From: Candidatus Epulonipiscioides saccharophilum
GTDB taxonomy: Bacteria > Bacillota > Clostridia > Lachnospirales > Cellulosilyticaceae
Direction: 5' to 3'
DNA: 54,633 nucleotides
Assembly: GCA_002007295.1 (NCBI GenBank)
Contig: LNZM01000003.1
Location: forward strand, 1 to 54,633
Positions 24,562-33,399 of this stretch are shown here, one piece after another. The translations under genes were made by a program, and so were the position numbers. The stretch's first letter is position 1. Each line of letters begins with the position of its first letter. Below the pieces are notes generated by a model. That model was given only the letters and a program-made list of their open reading frames with translations, had not been told where the DNA came from and did no database searches.

Positions 24562-25470
24562 CTAAAGATCTTGATTATTATATCCATAATTTTTGAGTAA
24601 GACTTCATGATCTCGCCAATTCTTTTTGACCTTAACCCATAAATTTAAAAATATTTTAGATCCTAATAAGCGTTCTATATCTCGTCTTGCGTTTGTTCCG
24701 ATATTTTTTATCATTTGCCCATTTTTACCAATAATTATCTTTTTATGCGAATCTCTTTCACATATTATGGTTGCATCTATATCCAGCATATCGCTGTCCG
24801 CACGCTTTTTCATAGAATTAATTTCAATTGCTATGCCATGAGGTATTTCTTTATCTAAAAGATGTAGCGCCTTTTCTCTTATTAACTCCGCTACTAATTG
24901 TCTCTCGGGTTCTTCTGTTATCATATCGTCCGGAAAGTATTTTGGACCGGGTGGTAAATATTTGGCTATACAGCTTATTAATTCATTTATACTTGTTCCT
25001 TCATAAGCAGAAATAGGTATGATCTCAGCAAAATTCATCGCATCTTTATAGCATTCTATTGTATCTATTATATCTTGGGTGGATTTCCCATCAATCTTAT
25101 TTATACATAGAAATACTTTAGAATCCACTGTCTTTAATTTTGCTATTATTTCTTCATCTAATCTTCCGATACGCTTGTCCGGCTCTATCAAAAACAAAAT
25201 TATATCTACTTCATTAAGCGTAGTATGGGCCGCTTTTAGCATAAATTTGCCCAACTCTGTATTTGGTACATGAATGCCTGGTGTATCGATAAATATTGCT
25301 TGAAAGTTATCCGTAGTCAATATGGTACGAACCTGATTTCTTGTAGTTTGTGGCTTATTGGACATTATTGCAATTTTTTCACCAACTATCTTATTCATCA
25401 GTGTCGACTTGCCTACGTTAGCTCGGCCTATTATTGAAATAAAGCCGGATCTATATTCTTGTTTTATCAT
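24562..25470 (-). CDS. era: GTPase Era
   Basis: 302 aa, the normal length. Essential GTPase for 16S rRNA maturation and 30S assembly. GTPase motifs are ISIIGRANVGKSTLMN (G1), TTRNQ (G2), IDTPGIH (G3), CINKIDG (G4) and PISAYEG (G5). The C-terminal KH domain contains HKKIIIGKNGQMIKNIG. ATG 25470 is chosen because AGGGAGAAA lies 7 nt upstream; an earlier in-frame ATG at 25494 precedes that SD. It sits between ybeY and yqzL as in other Firmicutes; the cdd and dgkA genes often found here are missing. Confidence 0.97.
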   Translation of the reverse strand: MIKQEYRSGFISIIGRANVGKSTLMNKIVGEKIAIMSNKPQTTRNQVRTILTTDNFQAIFIDTPGIHVPNTELGKFMLKAAHTTLNEVDIILFLIEPDKRIGRLDEEIIAKLKTVDSKVFLCINKIDGKSTQDIIDTIECYKDAMNFAEIIPISAYEGTSINELISCIAKYLPPGPKYFPDDMITEEPERQLVAELIREKALHLLDKEIPHGIAIEINSMKKRADSDMLDIDATIICERDSHKKIIIGKNGQMIKNIGTNARRDIERLLGSKIFLNLWVKVKKNWRDHEVLLKNYGYNNQDL

Positions 25471-25506
25471 TTTTGATTTTCTCCCTATTTTCATGCTTAT
25501 CTAATT

Positions 25507-25574
25507 TATTTTCACCTTATTGAAAATCCTATTTTGTTTAGCAAGCATTATTTTTTCTTCTTCATCTATCATGG
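25507..25574 (-). repeat. Decayed copy of the ybeY 3' end between ybeY and era
   Basis: TTTAGCAAGCATTATTTTTT and neighbouring bases repeat the last 65 bp of ybeY (25595-25660, CTTAGCAAACATTATTTTTT) at a period of about 86 bp. The copy lies past the ybeY stop at 25582. Confidence 0.88.
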
Positions 25575-25581
25575 TTAAGGC

Positions 25582-26046
25582 CTATCTAGTAATGTTAAGT
25601 TTATTTAAAACGCTGTCTTGCTTAGCAAACATTATTTTTTCTTCCTCATCTGTCATGTGGTCGTATCCTAATAAATGAAAACAACTATGAGCAACTAAAA
25701 AGCAGACTTCTCTTGTTAAAGTATGATTATACTCTATAGCTTGCTCTATGGCAATATCCACACATAAAATAATATCACCTAATATTATATTTTCTGAAAG
25801 GTGGCTAAATTGTTCTGGCGAATCGTATTGAGGAAAAGACAAAACATCGGTAGGTTTGTCTATCCCCCTAAATTCTTTATTAATATCTTGTATTGCTTGC
25901 TTATTAACAATACTTAGGCTAATTTCTATCCCTTTATTATTTATATGCTCAGTATCTAAGCATTCTTTTATTACTCGTTCTACGTCTGAAACTAGGGCTG
26001 GGTAACGTGAAAATAAGCCCTCTTGATCTTCTATATCAATGTACAT
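25582..26046 (-). CDS. ybeY: Endoribonuclease YbeY
   Basis: 154 aa. Single-strand endoribonuclease for 16S rRNA 3'-end processing and ribosome quality control. The zinc site HSCFHLLGYDH (HxxxHxxxxxH) is intact at about residues 119-129, and FRGIDKPTDVLSFPQ is the family signature. It sits between pgpH and era in the core cluster. The last codons are copied downstream of the stop. Confidence 0.96.
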   Translation of the reverse strand: MYIDIEDQEGLFSRYPALVSDVERVIKECLDTEHINNKGIEISLSIVNKQAIQDINKEFRGIDKPTDVLSFPQYDSPEQFSHLSENIILGDIILCVDIAIEQAIEYNHTLTREVCFLVAHSCFHLLGYDHMTDEEEKIMFAKQDSVLNKLNITR

Positions 26047-26070
26047 CCTAAAACCTTCTTTTCTATAAAT

Positions 26071-26105
26071 ATAGCAGTTTACTTGAAAATTAACCTTTTT
26101 TTCTG
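26071..26105 (-). repeat. Decayed copy of the pgpH 3' end
   Basis: ATAGCAGTTTACTTGAAAATTAA occurs at 26071 and again at 26108, a 37-bp period spanning the last five or six codons, the stop and 19 bp of trailer of the gene. Confidence 0.85.
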
Positions 26106-26126
26106 AAATAGCAGTTTACTTGAAAA

Positions 26127-28199
26127 TTAATCTTTTTTTTCTGGATATTCGATACGTTCATGATACATAGCATTTAAAGTCCGAATAAAGCTTTGAATAA
26201 CTTTTTCAATATCAGATAAAAATAAATTACATTCACTTAACTCGCCCAGATCTAATTGTTGCTTAACCATTTTTCTAACGAGATCTTCTATAGTAAAGTC
26301 GGGTCCGAACTTGCTTTGCATCGAACGAGTTGTAGCTTCTATAATGTCAGCCAGCATAACTAAAGCAGCTTCTTTAGTTTGTGGTTTTGGACCAGGATAG
26401 GTAAAATCTATTTCTTCTACGTTTTCTATTCCTGTATTTTGGGCCTTAACATAAAAATACTGCATAACACTGCACCCATGGTGTTGTAGGATCATGTCTT
26501 TAACACAAGTTGGTAAATTATATTTTGTTGCTATTTCTAATCCTGTGGTTACGTGTGAGATTATTATACTTGCACTAGATCGTGGATCTAATGAATCATG
26601 TGGATTTCTTTGTACTTGATTTTCTTTGAAATAATTACCACATGTAAGTTTGCCTATATCGTGATAATATCCACCAACACGAGCTAAGAGAGCATTGGCC
26701 CCAATTTCGTCGGCTGCCGTTTCTGCTAAATTTCCAACTAATAAACTATGATGATAAGTACCCGTTGCTTCTAGTAGTAATCTTTTTAAAAGTGGCTGAT
26801 TTGGGTTCGTTAATTCTAATAGTTGAAACCTGGTTACAAAATGAAACGCACTTTCTAATAATGGTAAACTTCCGCCTACTAATATTACAGAGAAGATTCC
26901 AATACCCATGGCTATTAGCATATTATAGACTAACGCCATCGTTAATGGCAGATCTATTAAAAATACCATCGCTATATACACGCTACCATATATTAATCCA
27001 AGTAAGCCTGCTACCTTTATCATATCTTTTCTTTCTATCATTTTTACTATTACAAATATACTTATCATGCCTGTTATTAACTGATATAAAATTGTGGTCA
27101 TATCCGCTTTGTATATTATAGAATATACTATTAATATTACAAATTCAAAAACGCATGCTATTTCTTTATTTATTAATAAGGCTATTATCATGGCCCCTAT
27201 TCCAAGTGGAAACTGCATAAATTGTAATCCTAACATAAGTCTTGCCACTAATAGTAGCATAATATACAATACGAATAATAAATTTTTTCCTTCGCTTGTA
27301 ATTGACGTGTGCGATGAAGTGACTCTTAAAAATAATATGACAAATATAAATAAGATTGATATCATTATTATAACACCTATATAAGGAACAAAATTATCTA
27401 TATCATTTGTGCCGACTATGCCACTATCAATTAATAGTTGATAAGTTTCGGGGGTAATTTTACTACCCTTACCGATAATTTTTTCTCCTTCTTCCACCAT
27501 AACAGGTGGTACAGCCGAAGACTTGACGGATCGAGCTTCTTGTGTTGATTGTTTGTCTAATACTAAATTTGTTCTTAATTGGTTATCTATAATACTCTTT
27601 ACTAAACTCTGATATACAGGTGAAATGCCAAATTCGGATATCATTGATACTATATCAATATCCTTAATGTCTGTATCTGATATACCTTTATTATAAATTT
27701 GTTTAAATAGTGCTAAGATGCGTTCTTCTATTTGAGCTAATGTTTCTAACGGTATATTAAGTAACATTTCATATTGACTGTTAGATAGAGAAACATTGGA
27801 TTTTTGTTGTAATATTTGCGAATAGTTTATATTTTTGGAACTATATGTTATTCCAAATTGCTTTTGTACAGAATCAGGAACTGTTAGGGGAGGAGATTGC
27901 TCTAGAGCAATGATCTCCTCAGTATAGTTAAAAAGTAATTCTGTATTTATTAAAATATCCTGTAGTATTTGTTCGTCAACCATGTATTTGTCATCTACTG
28001 AATTTGCAGCTAGTTCTTTATTATGCTCAGTTAATTTCGTATTTTCAAATTTAAATGGAGCAAAAAAATCAGTGTGAACAACGTCTCCTATTTGAAATTC
28101 TAGTTTTCTGTCAAATAAATTTCCTGTGATTACTGCTAAAAAAGTAAAAATCATACTTAACCAAACCAATATTGCAGTGGTATTTAATTCCTTTTTCAT
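26127..28199 (-). CDS. pgpH: 7TM-HD cyclic-di-AMP phosphodiesterase PgpH (YqfF)
   Basis: 690 aa. Degrades c-di-AMP to pApA at the membrane. Order: one N-terminal TM (ILVWLSMIFTFLAVITG), a large extracellular 7TMR-HDED domain (about 30-270), seven TM helices (about 275-455), then the cytoplasmic HD domain. The HD domain shows HHSLLVGNLAETAADEIG, GGYYHDIGKL (HD pair, about residue 515) and ILQHHG. The gene lies between phoH and ybeY as in Bacillus and Clostridia. The start ATG 28199 gives the expected length. Confidence 0.95.
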   Translation of the reverse strand: MKKELNTTAILVWLSMIFTFLAVITGNLFDRKLEFQIGDVVHTDFFAPFKFENTKLTEHNKELAANSVDDKYMVDEQILQDILINTELLFNYTEEIIALEQSPPLTVPDSVQKQFGITYSSKNINYSQILQQKSNVSLSNSQYEMLLNIPLETLAQIEERILALFKQIYNKGISDTDIKDIDIVSMISEFGISPVYQSLVKSIIDNQLRTNLVLDKQSTQEARSVKSSAVPPVMVEEGEKIIGKGSKITPETYQLLIDSGIVGTNDIDNFVPYIGVIIMISILFIFVILFLRVTSSHTSITSEGKNLLFVLYIMLLLVARLMLGLQFMQFPLGIGAMIIALLINKEIACVFEFVILIVYSIIYKADMTTILYQLITGMISIFVIVKMIERKDMIKVAGLLGLIYGSVYIAMVFLIDLPLTMALVYNMLIAMGIGIFSVILVGGSLPLLESAFHFVTRFQLLELTNPNQPLLKRLLLEATGTYHHSLLVGNLAETAADEIGANALLARVGGYYHDIGKLTCGNYFKENQVQRNPHDSLDPRSSASIIISHVTTGLEIATKYNLPTCVKDMILQHHGCSVMQYFYVKAQNTGIENVEEIDFTYPGPKPQTKEAALVMLADIIEATTRSMQSKFGPDFTIEDLVRKMVKQQLDLGELSECNLFLSDIEKVIQSFIRTLNAMYHERIEYPEKKD

Positions 28200-28220
28200 T
28201 TGAACACCCCAAACTGATTG

Positions 28221-29192
28221 CTATTTTTTTGGACCATTTAGATAGAATTCATAAGCATCAACTATTTTTTGAACAATAGGGTGCCTAATAACATCATTTC
28301 TATCCAAATGACACATACCTATACCCGGTACATTACATAGGATTTTGGATGCCTCGAAAAGTCCGCTGTGTTGATGCGATGGTAAATCTACTTGGGTTAA
28401 ATCACCCGTTACAACAGTTTTCGAATTAAATCCTAATCTAGTAAGAAACATCTTCATTTGTTGTGGCGTAGTATTTTGAGCCTCATCTAAAACTATAAAA
28501 GCATTGTTTAATGTTCGACCTCTCATATAGGCTAAAGGGGCCACCTCAATTAAGCCTTTTTCCATATTCTTATCGAAGTTTTCTGGACCCATTATTTCGA
28601 ATAAAGCATCATATAGAGGCCTTAAGTATGGATCTACCTTACTTTGTAAATCTCCGGGTAAAAAACCTAGTTTTTCTCCGGCTTCTATGGCTGGACGAGT
28701 AAGAATAATTTTACTAACTTCGCCACGTTTAAAACTATCTACAGCCATCGCCATAGCAAGATAAGTCTTCCCGGTTCCGGCTGGCCCCATACCAAAAACA
28801 ACCATATTTTTCTTTATTAATTCCACGTATTTTTGCTGACCACTAGTTTTTGCTTTAATAGGCTTTCCTTGATAAGTGGTAGTGACAACATCTTGGTTTA
28901 CGTGAGTTAAATCTTCTTGACGATTTTTAGTAATAGCAGCTATTGTGTAATCAACCAATTGAGCATCTATTTGATCACCCTGTTGAGCAAAGTGTATCAG
29001 TTCTTTTATAACGTGGCTGGCTAGTTTTACATTATTTGTTTCTCCTAAAAGCTTAACACTTTCACCCCGCATTACAAAAGTTACATCTAGTGCTTTCTCT
29101 ATTTTTACAACATTGCTATCCATACTTCCGAAAATAACAGATATATAATTAGTCGGTATATTAATTTTTTTCTCAATTCCTGCCATATCCAC
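28221..29192 (-). CDS. phoH: PhoH family ATPase
   Basis: 323 aa. Cytoplasmic P-loop ATPase of the PhoH/PhoL type, linked to RNA metabolism. An N-terminal KH-like region precedes the ATPase core. Walker A is VFGMGPAGTGKTYLA (about residue 140) and Walker B is AFIVLDEAQNTTP. VVTGDLTQVDLP and the arginine-rich FLTRLGFNSKTVV follow the family. The neighbours yqfD and pgpH are tightly spaced, so it is part of the yqfC operon. Confidence 0.95.
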   Translation of the reverse strand: MDMAGIEKKINIPTNYISVIFGSMDSNVVKIEKALDVTFVMRGESVKLLGETNNVKLASHVIKELIHFAQQGDQIDAQLVDYTIAAITKNRQEDLTHVNQDVVTTTYQGKPIKAKTSGQQKYVELIKKNMVVFGMGPAGTGKTYLAMAMAVDSFKRGEVSKIILTRPAIEAGEKLGFLPGDLQSKVDPYLRPLYDALFEIMGPENFDKNMEKGLIEVAPLAYMRGRTLNNAFIVLDEAQNTTPQQMKMFLTRLGFNSKTVVTGDLTQVDLPSHQHSGLFEASKILCNVPGIGMCHLDRNDVIRHPIVQKIVDAYEFYLNGPKK

Positions 29193-29208
29193 TGCTCCTA
29201 TTCTTAAT

Positions 29209-30429
29209 TTACCTGAGTTTAGACGAAGCCACCATTTGTGACACGTTATTTATTGGTTTTTCAATACTTATATCTTCTTCTACAATAGCATTTAATACGC
29301 CAAAAATAATTCCGTCATGCATACTATAAGATACTTCTTTTGCTACTATCTTACCGGTTTTACCAATCTTTTTCAATAGGTTATCGTTTAATGCACCTTC
29401 TAATTTATCTATAATTTGCTCTTCAGTTCTAGTAATAATTGTTTTTGAGTAAGGGACCTTATCAGTACGAATCCAATAAAAAGGTAGCGGAAACATACTG
29501 GTAAGCTTAAGTTGGTTAATAGAGATTAACGTATCAACATTTTCAGCTGACTTAGGTTTAGTACCAAAATCAATTTGAGTATTAAAAAACTTTATACTAT
29601 AGGTTGTCTTATAATCTTCTAAATATACTTTTTGTTCTTTATTAAGAGGTAAGGATGCTTCCAAAGAATAGACAGTCTTAGCCAAGATGGCTGCGTTAGA
29701 ATTGACATAATGCATATCCTTAACGACATCGCTATTTAAAGGTAGAGCACCACTAACTAATATATCACCTTTTTTCACGGTATCACCTTGTTTTACCAGA
29801 GGAATACCAGAGCTTGTAGCAATATATGTAATAATACCGTCCCTAGTAGCCAATATATTTGTAGGTTCGGTTTCATTATGTATTATCGGCTTCGGGATTG
29901 CTTCTGTAATTTGAACCTTAAGTTTTGTGCCCTCAAAGTTAATGCCAGTCCATAATATTTCATTATATTGACTAATTAAAAATTCTTCAGCTTCTCTTAA
30001 ATCTAATCTACTCTTTAATACTCCGGTTGTGTAGCCACCATCCCTTAAACTAGCAATAATATCAGTTTCCTCCAAAAAGTTGTTACCTTCTATTTCTATT
30101 AACCAAACAAAAGAAGTTAAAAACCAAAATAAAGCAACAAATAAAATGCTACCAGCAGCAAAAATGCGTCTTTTTCTATATTTAAAATTTATATGCGGTA
30201 ATCCACGTTTTTCTAAAATCATAATATTCGATTTAGCACGAAATGCAATAGGTTTTAATTCTTTAAATCCGGTCATGGTAGTTTTTAATATTACTGTATC
30301 TCCATCCTTTTTGGCATCCCAAAAATAAATACCATCGTTTAAGGCACCATTTAAAAGTTTTTCGATTTTTGGACCACTAATTTGTACTATCACGTATCCT
30401 TTTATATAATTCCATAAGTATACAAACAT
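29209..30429 (-). CDS. yqfD: Sporulation protein YqfD
   Basis: 406 aa. Membrane protein made in the mother cell during sporulation in Bacillus and Clostridia. It has one TM segment at about residues 88-112 (FAAGSILFVALFWFLTSFVW) and an extracytoplasmic body with YTTGVLKSRLDLREAEEFL and LKVQITEAIPKP, as in the family. The first residues MFVYLWNYIKGYVIVQI match the usual N-terminus. It follows yqfC by about 75 bp and precedes phoH by 16 bp. Its presence argues for a spore-forming, or formerly spore-forming, lineage. Confidence 0.93.
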   Translation of the reverse strand: MFVYLWNYIKGYVIVQISGPKIEKLLNGALNDGIYFWDAKKDGDTVILKTTMTGFKELKPIAFRAKSNIMILEKRGLPHINFKYRKRRIFAAGSILFVALFWFLTSFVWLIEIEGNNFLEETDIIASLRDGGYTTGVLKSRLDLREAEEFLISQYNEILWTGINFEGTKLKVQITEAIPKPIIHNETEPTNILATRDGIITYIATSSGIPLVKQGDTVKKGDILVSGALPLNSDVVKDMHYVNSNAAILAKTVYSLEASLPLNKEQKVYLEDYKTTYSIKFFNTQIDFGTKPKSAENVDTLISINQLKLTSMFPLPFYWIRTDKVPYSKTIITRTEEQIIDKLEGALNDNLLKKIGKTGKIVAKEVSYSMHDGIIFGVLNAIVEEDISIEKPINNVSQMVASSKLR

Positions 30430-30505
30430 AAATTTATCTCCCCCTGTATATTGTTTAGAAAGTAATATTTAAAAAAAGTTAACTTCAGAAATTGTTATTA
30501 GTATG

Positions 30506-30796
30506 CTATTTTAAACTAACTCCGGAAATCTTGCCTTTTATTACTATAGCTTCTTGATTCATACTTTTGGCTAACAAATTCTCTCCCACAATAGAAACAA
30601 TACCGGATTTAGTTTTAAGACGAATTATATTCTGGCTATATTCTACTATACTAGAAAAGTTTTCAATTCGTATATCTTCAGATCCTGTTATTGTAATGAG
30701 TGGAAGGCCAATTATAGCTTCATTAACTCCATCTATAGAAGATGTAAAATTTTTGAACATATTAGATAAACCACTCTGTGTTAACCGTTTTTTCAT
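30506..30796 (-). CDS. yqfC: Sporulation protein YqfC
   Basis: 96 aa, normal size. The family patterns are GLPLITITGSEDIRIENFSSIVEY and IIRLKTKSGIVSIVGENL, the beta-rich YabP/YqfC fold. ATG 30796 is chosen because GGAAGGAGA lies 5 nt upstream; an in-frame ATG at 30817 would put that SD inside the gene. It is the first gene of the yqfC-yqfD-phoH-pgpH-ybeY-era-yqzL-recO run and has a sigma-E-like promoter. Confidence 0.92.
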   Translation of the reverse strand: MKKRLTQSGLSNMFKNFTSSIDGVNEAIIGLPLITITGSEDIRIENFSSIVEYSQNIIRLKTKSGIVSIVGENLLAKSMNQEAIVIKGKISGVSLK

Positions 30797-30815
30797 AAAT
30801 TTCTCCTTCCTATAC

Positions 30816-30845
30816 ATATTATGCCATATTTAGGACAAGTATTCA
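30816..30845 (-). promoter_or_regulatory. Sigma-E-like sporulation promoter upstream of yqfC
   Basis: On the minus strand: TGAATACT, a 14-nt spacer, CATAATAT. This is close to the mother-cell sigma-E pattern (-35 with ATA, 14-15 nt, -10 CATACAnT), about 20 nt before the yqfC start. In Bacillus, yqfC-yqfD belong to the sigma-E regulon, which supports the call. Confidence 0.5.
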
Positions 30846-30993
30846 ATTTAAAAATTATTCCGTTAACTATTAATATTTATTCTTAAGAATGATAACATAT
30901 ACTAAAAAGTATATAGGAATGCAGAATAAATATAATCTAGCATTCCAAGTTAAGGAAATTAGTTAATGGATTTGGTTAATTATACAAATAGAT

Positions 30994-32904
30994 TTATGAG
31001 TTTTTGGTATTTATATCATTCTGGTAATTCTTATTATTTTTCATTTCCTTGTGAATTTGCTTTAAAACTTTTTTAGATCCTCTGGCAATATCCTTTTCTA
31101 GTTTACGAGCTTTAAATTCTACAAATAAACTATTCATATCATAATCATCCGGATATAGCATTTCAGCAGAGACAAGAAGCTTAAGACGTTTTTCGTAAAC
31201 ATCGATAATGGTTTTGTTTAAAAAGACTTGAACATTGCGATTTTTATCCTGACCGGAATAAACAATAGCTTCTTCGTTGCTGTCCAATAGAAGAACTTTA
31301 TCACCTTGTTGGAATTCGTAAATGGGTGTAGTCTGTACTTTTTCTACTTTTGGGGATTTACGCTCAATTTTTTCTAGATTATAATTTTTATCCTTTATAT
31401 ACATAGCTGCTCTGTCGATTACATGAGCTGGAACGCCCATTTTGGCTGAGATATACAAAGCGTTGCTTTTACCAGATTGGCCAACAACTAAAATATAGAG
31501 TGGTTCTAGAGTTTCTTCATTGAACATCATTTTGGCTGTAGTAAAGTCTGGATGGGCTTTGCTATAATCTTTTATTTCACTATAATGTGTTGTCACAATT
31601 ATGGTGGCATGCTTTTTATATAACTCTTCTAGTATAGATATAGCAAGAGCAGAACCTTCGCTAGGGTCTGTACCGCTACCAAGTTCATCTAACAGCACTA
31701 AGGTTCGTTTATTGGATTGCTTAATAATGTTAGCCAAATTTTTTATATGAGAAGAAAAAGTGCTAAGCGAGTTTTCTAGGCTTTGATTATCGCCTATATC
31801 AACAAATATTTTTTCATAAATAGCAATATGCGTATCCGCATGAGCAGGGATAAATAGGCCAAGTTGGGTCATTATAGTTAAAAGGCCGAAAGTTTTTAAT
31901 ACGACTGTTTTTCCGCCAGCGTTTGGTCCGGTTATGGCCAAAGCGCTGTATTCATCACCAATTTCTAAATCTAAAGGTACTACTTTACCTTCTAATAAAG
32001 GATGTTTACCCGCAATGATTTTGGTATATCCGTTTATATTTATTTTAGGCATGGTAGCATCGATGGCGATCGCATATTTACCTTTGGCAAAAATAAAGTC
32101 GTATTCTGCAATAACTTCGACGTTGATTTTAATTTCCTGTAATTTAGAATTGACAATTTCGGTTAACATAGCCAAAATTTTATATTCTTCCATCTCCTCT
32201 TCGGCCTTTAAAGAGAGCAAAGCAGAAGTATGCTTTTGAACTATTTGTGGCTCAATAAAAATTGTTGTCCCTTTATTGGATTTATCTAGAGCTGTACCTG
32301 CAACTTGGTTTTTGTACGCCGCCTTAACCTGTACAGTATATCGGTCTTGTCGCTTCGTAATAATAGTACTTTCCAAATATTTCTTATTAACAGCAATAAA
32401 TTTTTGCAACTTTTCTTCTATTTTACTCTGTTCTATATCTATATGGCGACGGATTCGTTTTAATTCTTTCGATGCATTTATATCTACCTTACCTTTTGTT
32501 ATGCTACGATTTATTTCATCCTCTATATTTTTTAAAGCGGTAAGAGATTTTGAGTAGCCAAATAAAATAGGAGTATATGCTTGCTTGGTAGCAAAAAAGT
32601 CGATAATTTTTCGAACTCCATACAGGAAATCACTAACTTGCAATATTGCAAAACAGTCTAAAACCATACCTTTTTCGACCTGATCTATTATGCTCTGAAT
32701 GTTTTCTTGGCCCTGTAAAGGAATGTTCGTTGCTAATAAACTTATAGCCTCTTTTGTTTCATCCAAACGTTTCTGAACTACATTAAGGTACGGACTAGGT
32801 GAAAGCTTATCTATTAAACTTTTGCCCAAAGAGCTAGTTGTATAAGTTTTAAAATGTTCTAGTAATATATCATACTCTAATTTGGATTTAGTGTTATCAT
32901 TCAT
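30994..32904 (-). CDS. MutS2-like ATPase without an Smr domain
   Basis: 636 aa. MutS family; MutS2 proteins bind branched DNA or stalled ribosomes. Visible are the core and clamp helices (KSLIDKLSPSPYLNVVQKRL to about residue 290), Walker A ITGPNAGGKTVVLKT (about residue 332), and VFVDIGDNQSLENSLSTFSSH. Walker B is VLLDELGSGTDPSEGSAL, and VTTHYSEIK follows. MutS2 is normally near 780 aa and ends in an Smr nuclease domain; here the protein stops after the KOW-like/linker region with a Lys/Asn-rich tail. Either a natural Smr-less class or a loss. It is inserted between rpsU and yqfC. Confidence 0.85.
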   Translation of the reverse strand: MNDNTKSKLEYDILLEHFKTYTTSSLGKSLIDKLSPSPYLNVVQKRLDETKEAISLLATNIPLQGQENIQSIIDQVEKGMVLDCFAILQVSDFLYGVRKIIDFFATKQAYTPILFGYSKSLTALKNIEDEINRSITKGKVDINASKELKRIRRHIDIEQSKIEEKLQKFIAVNKKYLESTIITKRQDRYTVQVKAAYKNQVAGTALDKSNKGTTIFIEPQIVQKHTSALLSLKAEEEMEEYKILAMLTEIVNSKLQEIKINVEVIAEYDFIFAKGKYAIAIDATMPKININGYTKIIAGKHPLLEGKVVPLDLEIGDEYSALAITGPNAGGKTVVLKTFGLLTIMTQLGLFIPAHADTHIAIYEKIFVDIGDNQSLENSLSTFSSHIKNLANIIKQSNKRTLVLLDELGSGTDPSEGSALAISILEELYKKHATIIVTTHYSEIKDYSKAHPDFTTAKMMFNEETLEPLYILVVGQSGKSNALYISAKMGVPAHVIDRAAMYIKDKNYNLEKIERKSPKVEKVQTTPIYEFQQGDKVLLLDSNEEAIVYSGQDKNRNVQVFLNKTIIDVYEKRLKLLVSAEMLYPDDYDMNSLFVEFKARKLEKDIARGSKKVLKQIHKEMKNNKNYQNDINTKNS

Positions 32905-32932
32905 AATGTTATTTACCTCATTTAAAAATGTA

Positions 32933-32962
32933 AAAAAATAAACCCCTTACACGGAGTAGGGG
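32933..32962 (-). terminator. Terminator of rpsU
   Basis: On the minus strand: AAGCCCCTACTCCGTGTAAGGGGTTTATTTTTTT. A GC-rich stem (CCCCTA..TAAGGGG) with a T-tail, immediately after rpsU. Confidence 0.85.
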
Positions 32963-32975
32963 CTTATCCTATAAA

Positions 32976-33155
32976 CTAAAATTGTCTATTTTTTTTACGT
33001 GCAGCTTCGGATTTCTTTTTGCGTTTTACACTAGGTTTTTCATAGTGTTCTCTTTTGCGAATTTCTTGCATTATTCCAGCCTTTGCACAGTTTCTTTTGA
33101 AACGACGAAGAGCGCTATCTAAAGATTCATTTTCGCGAACAGTAACCTCTGACAT
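32976..33155 (-). CDS. rpsU: 30S ribosomal protein S21
   Basis: 59 aa. Reads [20 protein letters not shown], then [20 protein letters not shown], and ends in the basic [18 protein letters not shown]: unmistakable S21. A strong SD (GGAGGGGAGTG) precedes the ATG. It is a small-subunit protein that helps translation initiation. It heads the conserved rpsU-...-recO region and has its own terminator. Confidence 0.98.
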   Translation of the reverse strand: MSEVTVRENESLDSALRRFKRNCAKAGIMQEIRKREHYEKPSVKRKKKSEAARKKNRQF

Positions 33156-33399
33156 ATATTTTCACTCCCCTCCGGTTGCGGCATTGTGCTTTTAGCGTAA
33201 TTTACGGAGAATTTTTCAACTTTTAAAGCACTACATAATATTATAAGTTAAAAAATGAATTTAGTCAATAGATAAATTAATTAATTTCGCTGTAAATTTA
33301 TGTACAAATAGATGGAAATTTTTGTTATTAATATACTTTATTCTTTTTGAAAACTGCCGGATACAATCTCTTAGCAAAGAATAGATTATTTTTGCTTAT
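33156..33399. other. Intergenic region upstream of rpsU and downstream of tctA
   Basis: AT-rich, about 240 bp, between rpsU and tctA. It should contain the rpsU promoter, but no convincing -35/-10 pair with correct spacing was found. No ORF or repeat was seen. Confidence 0.4.
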
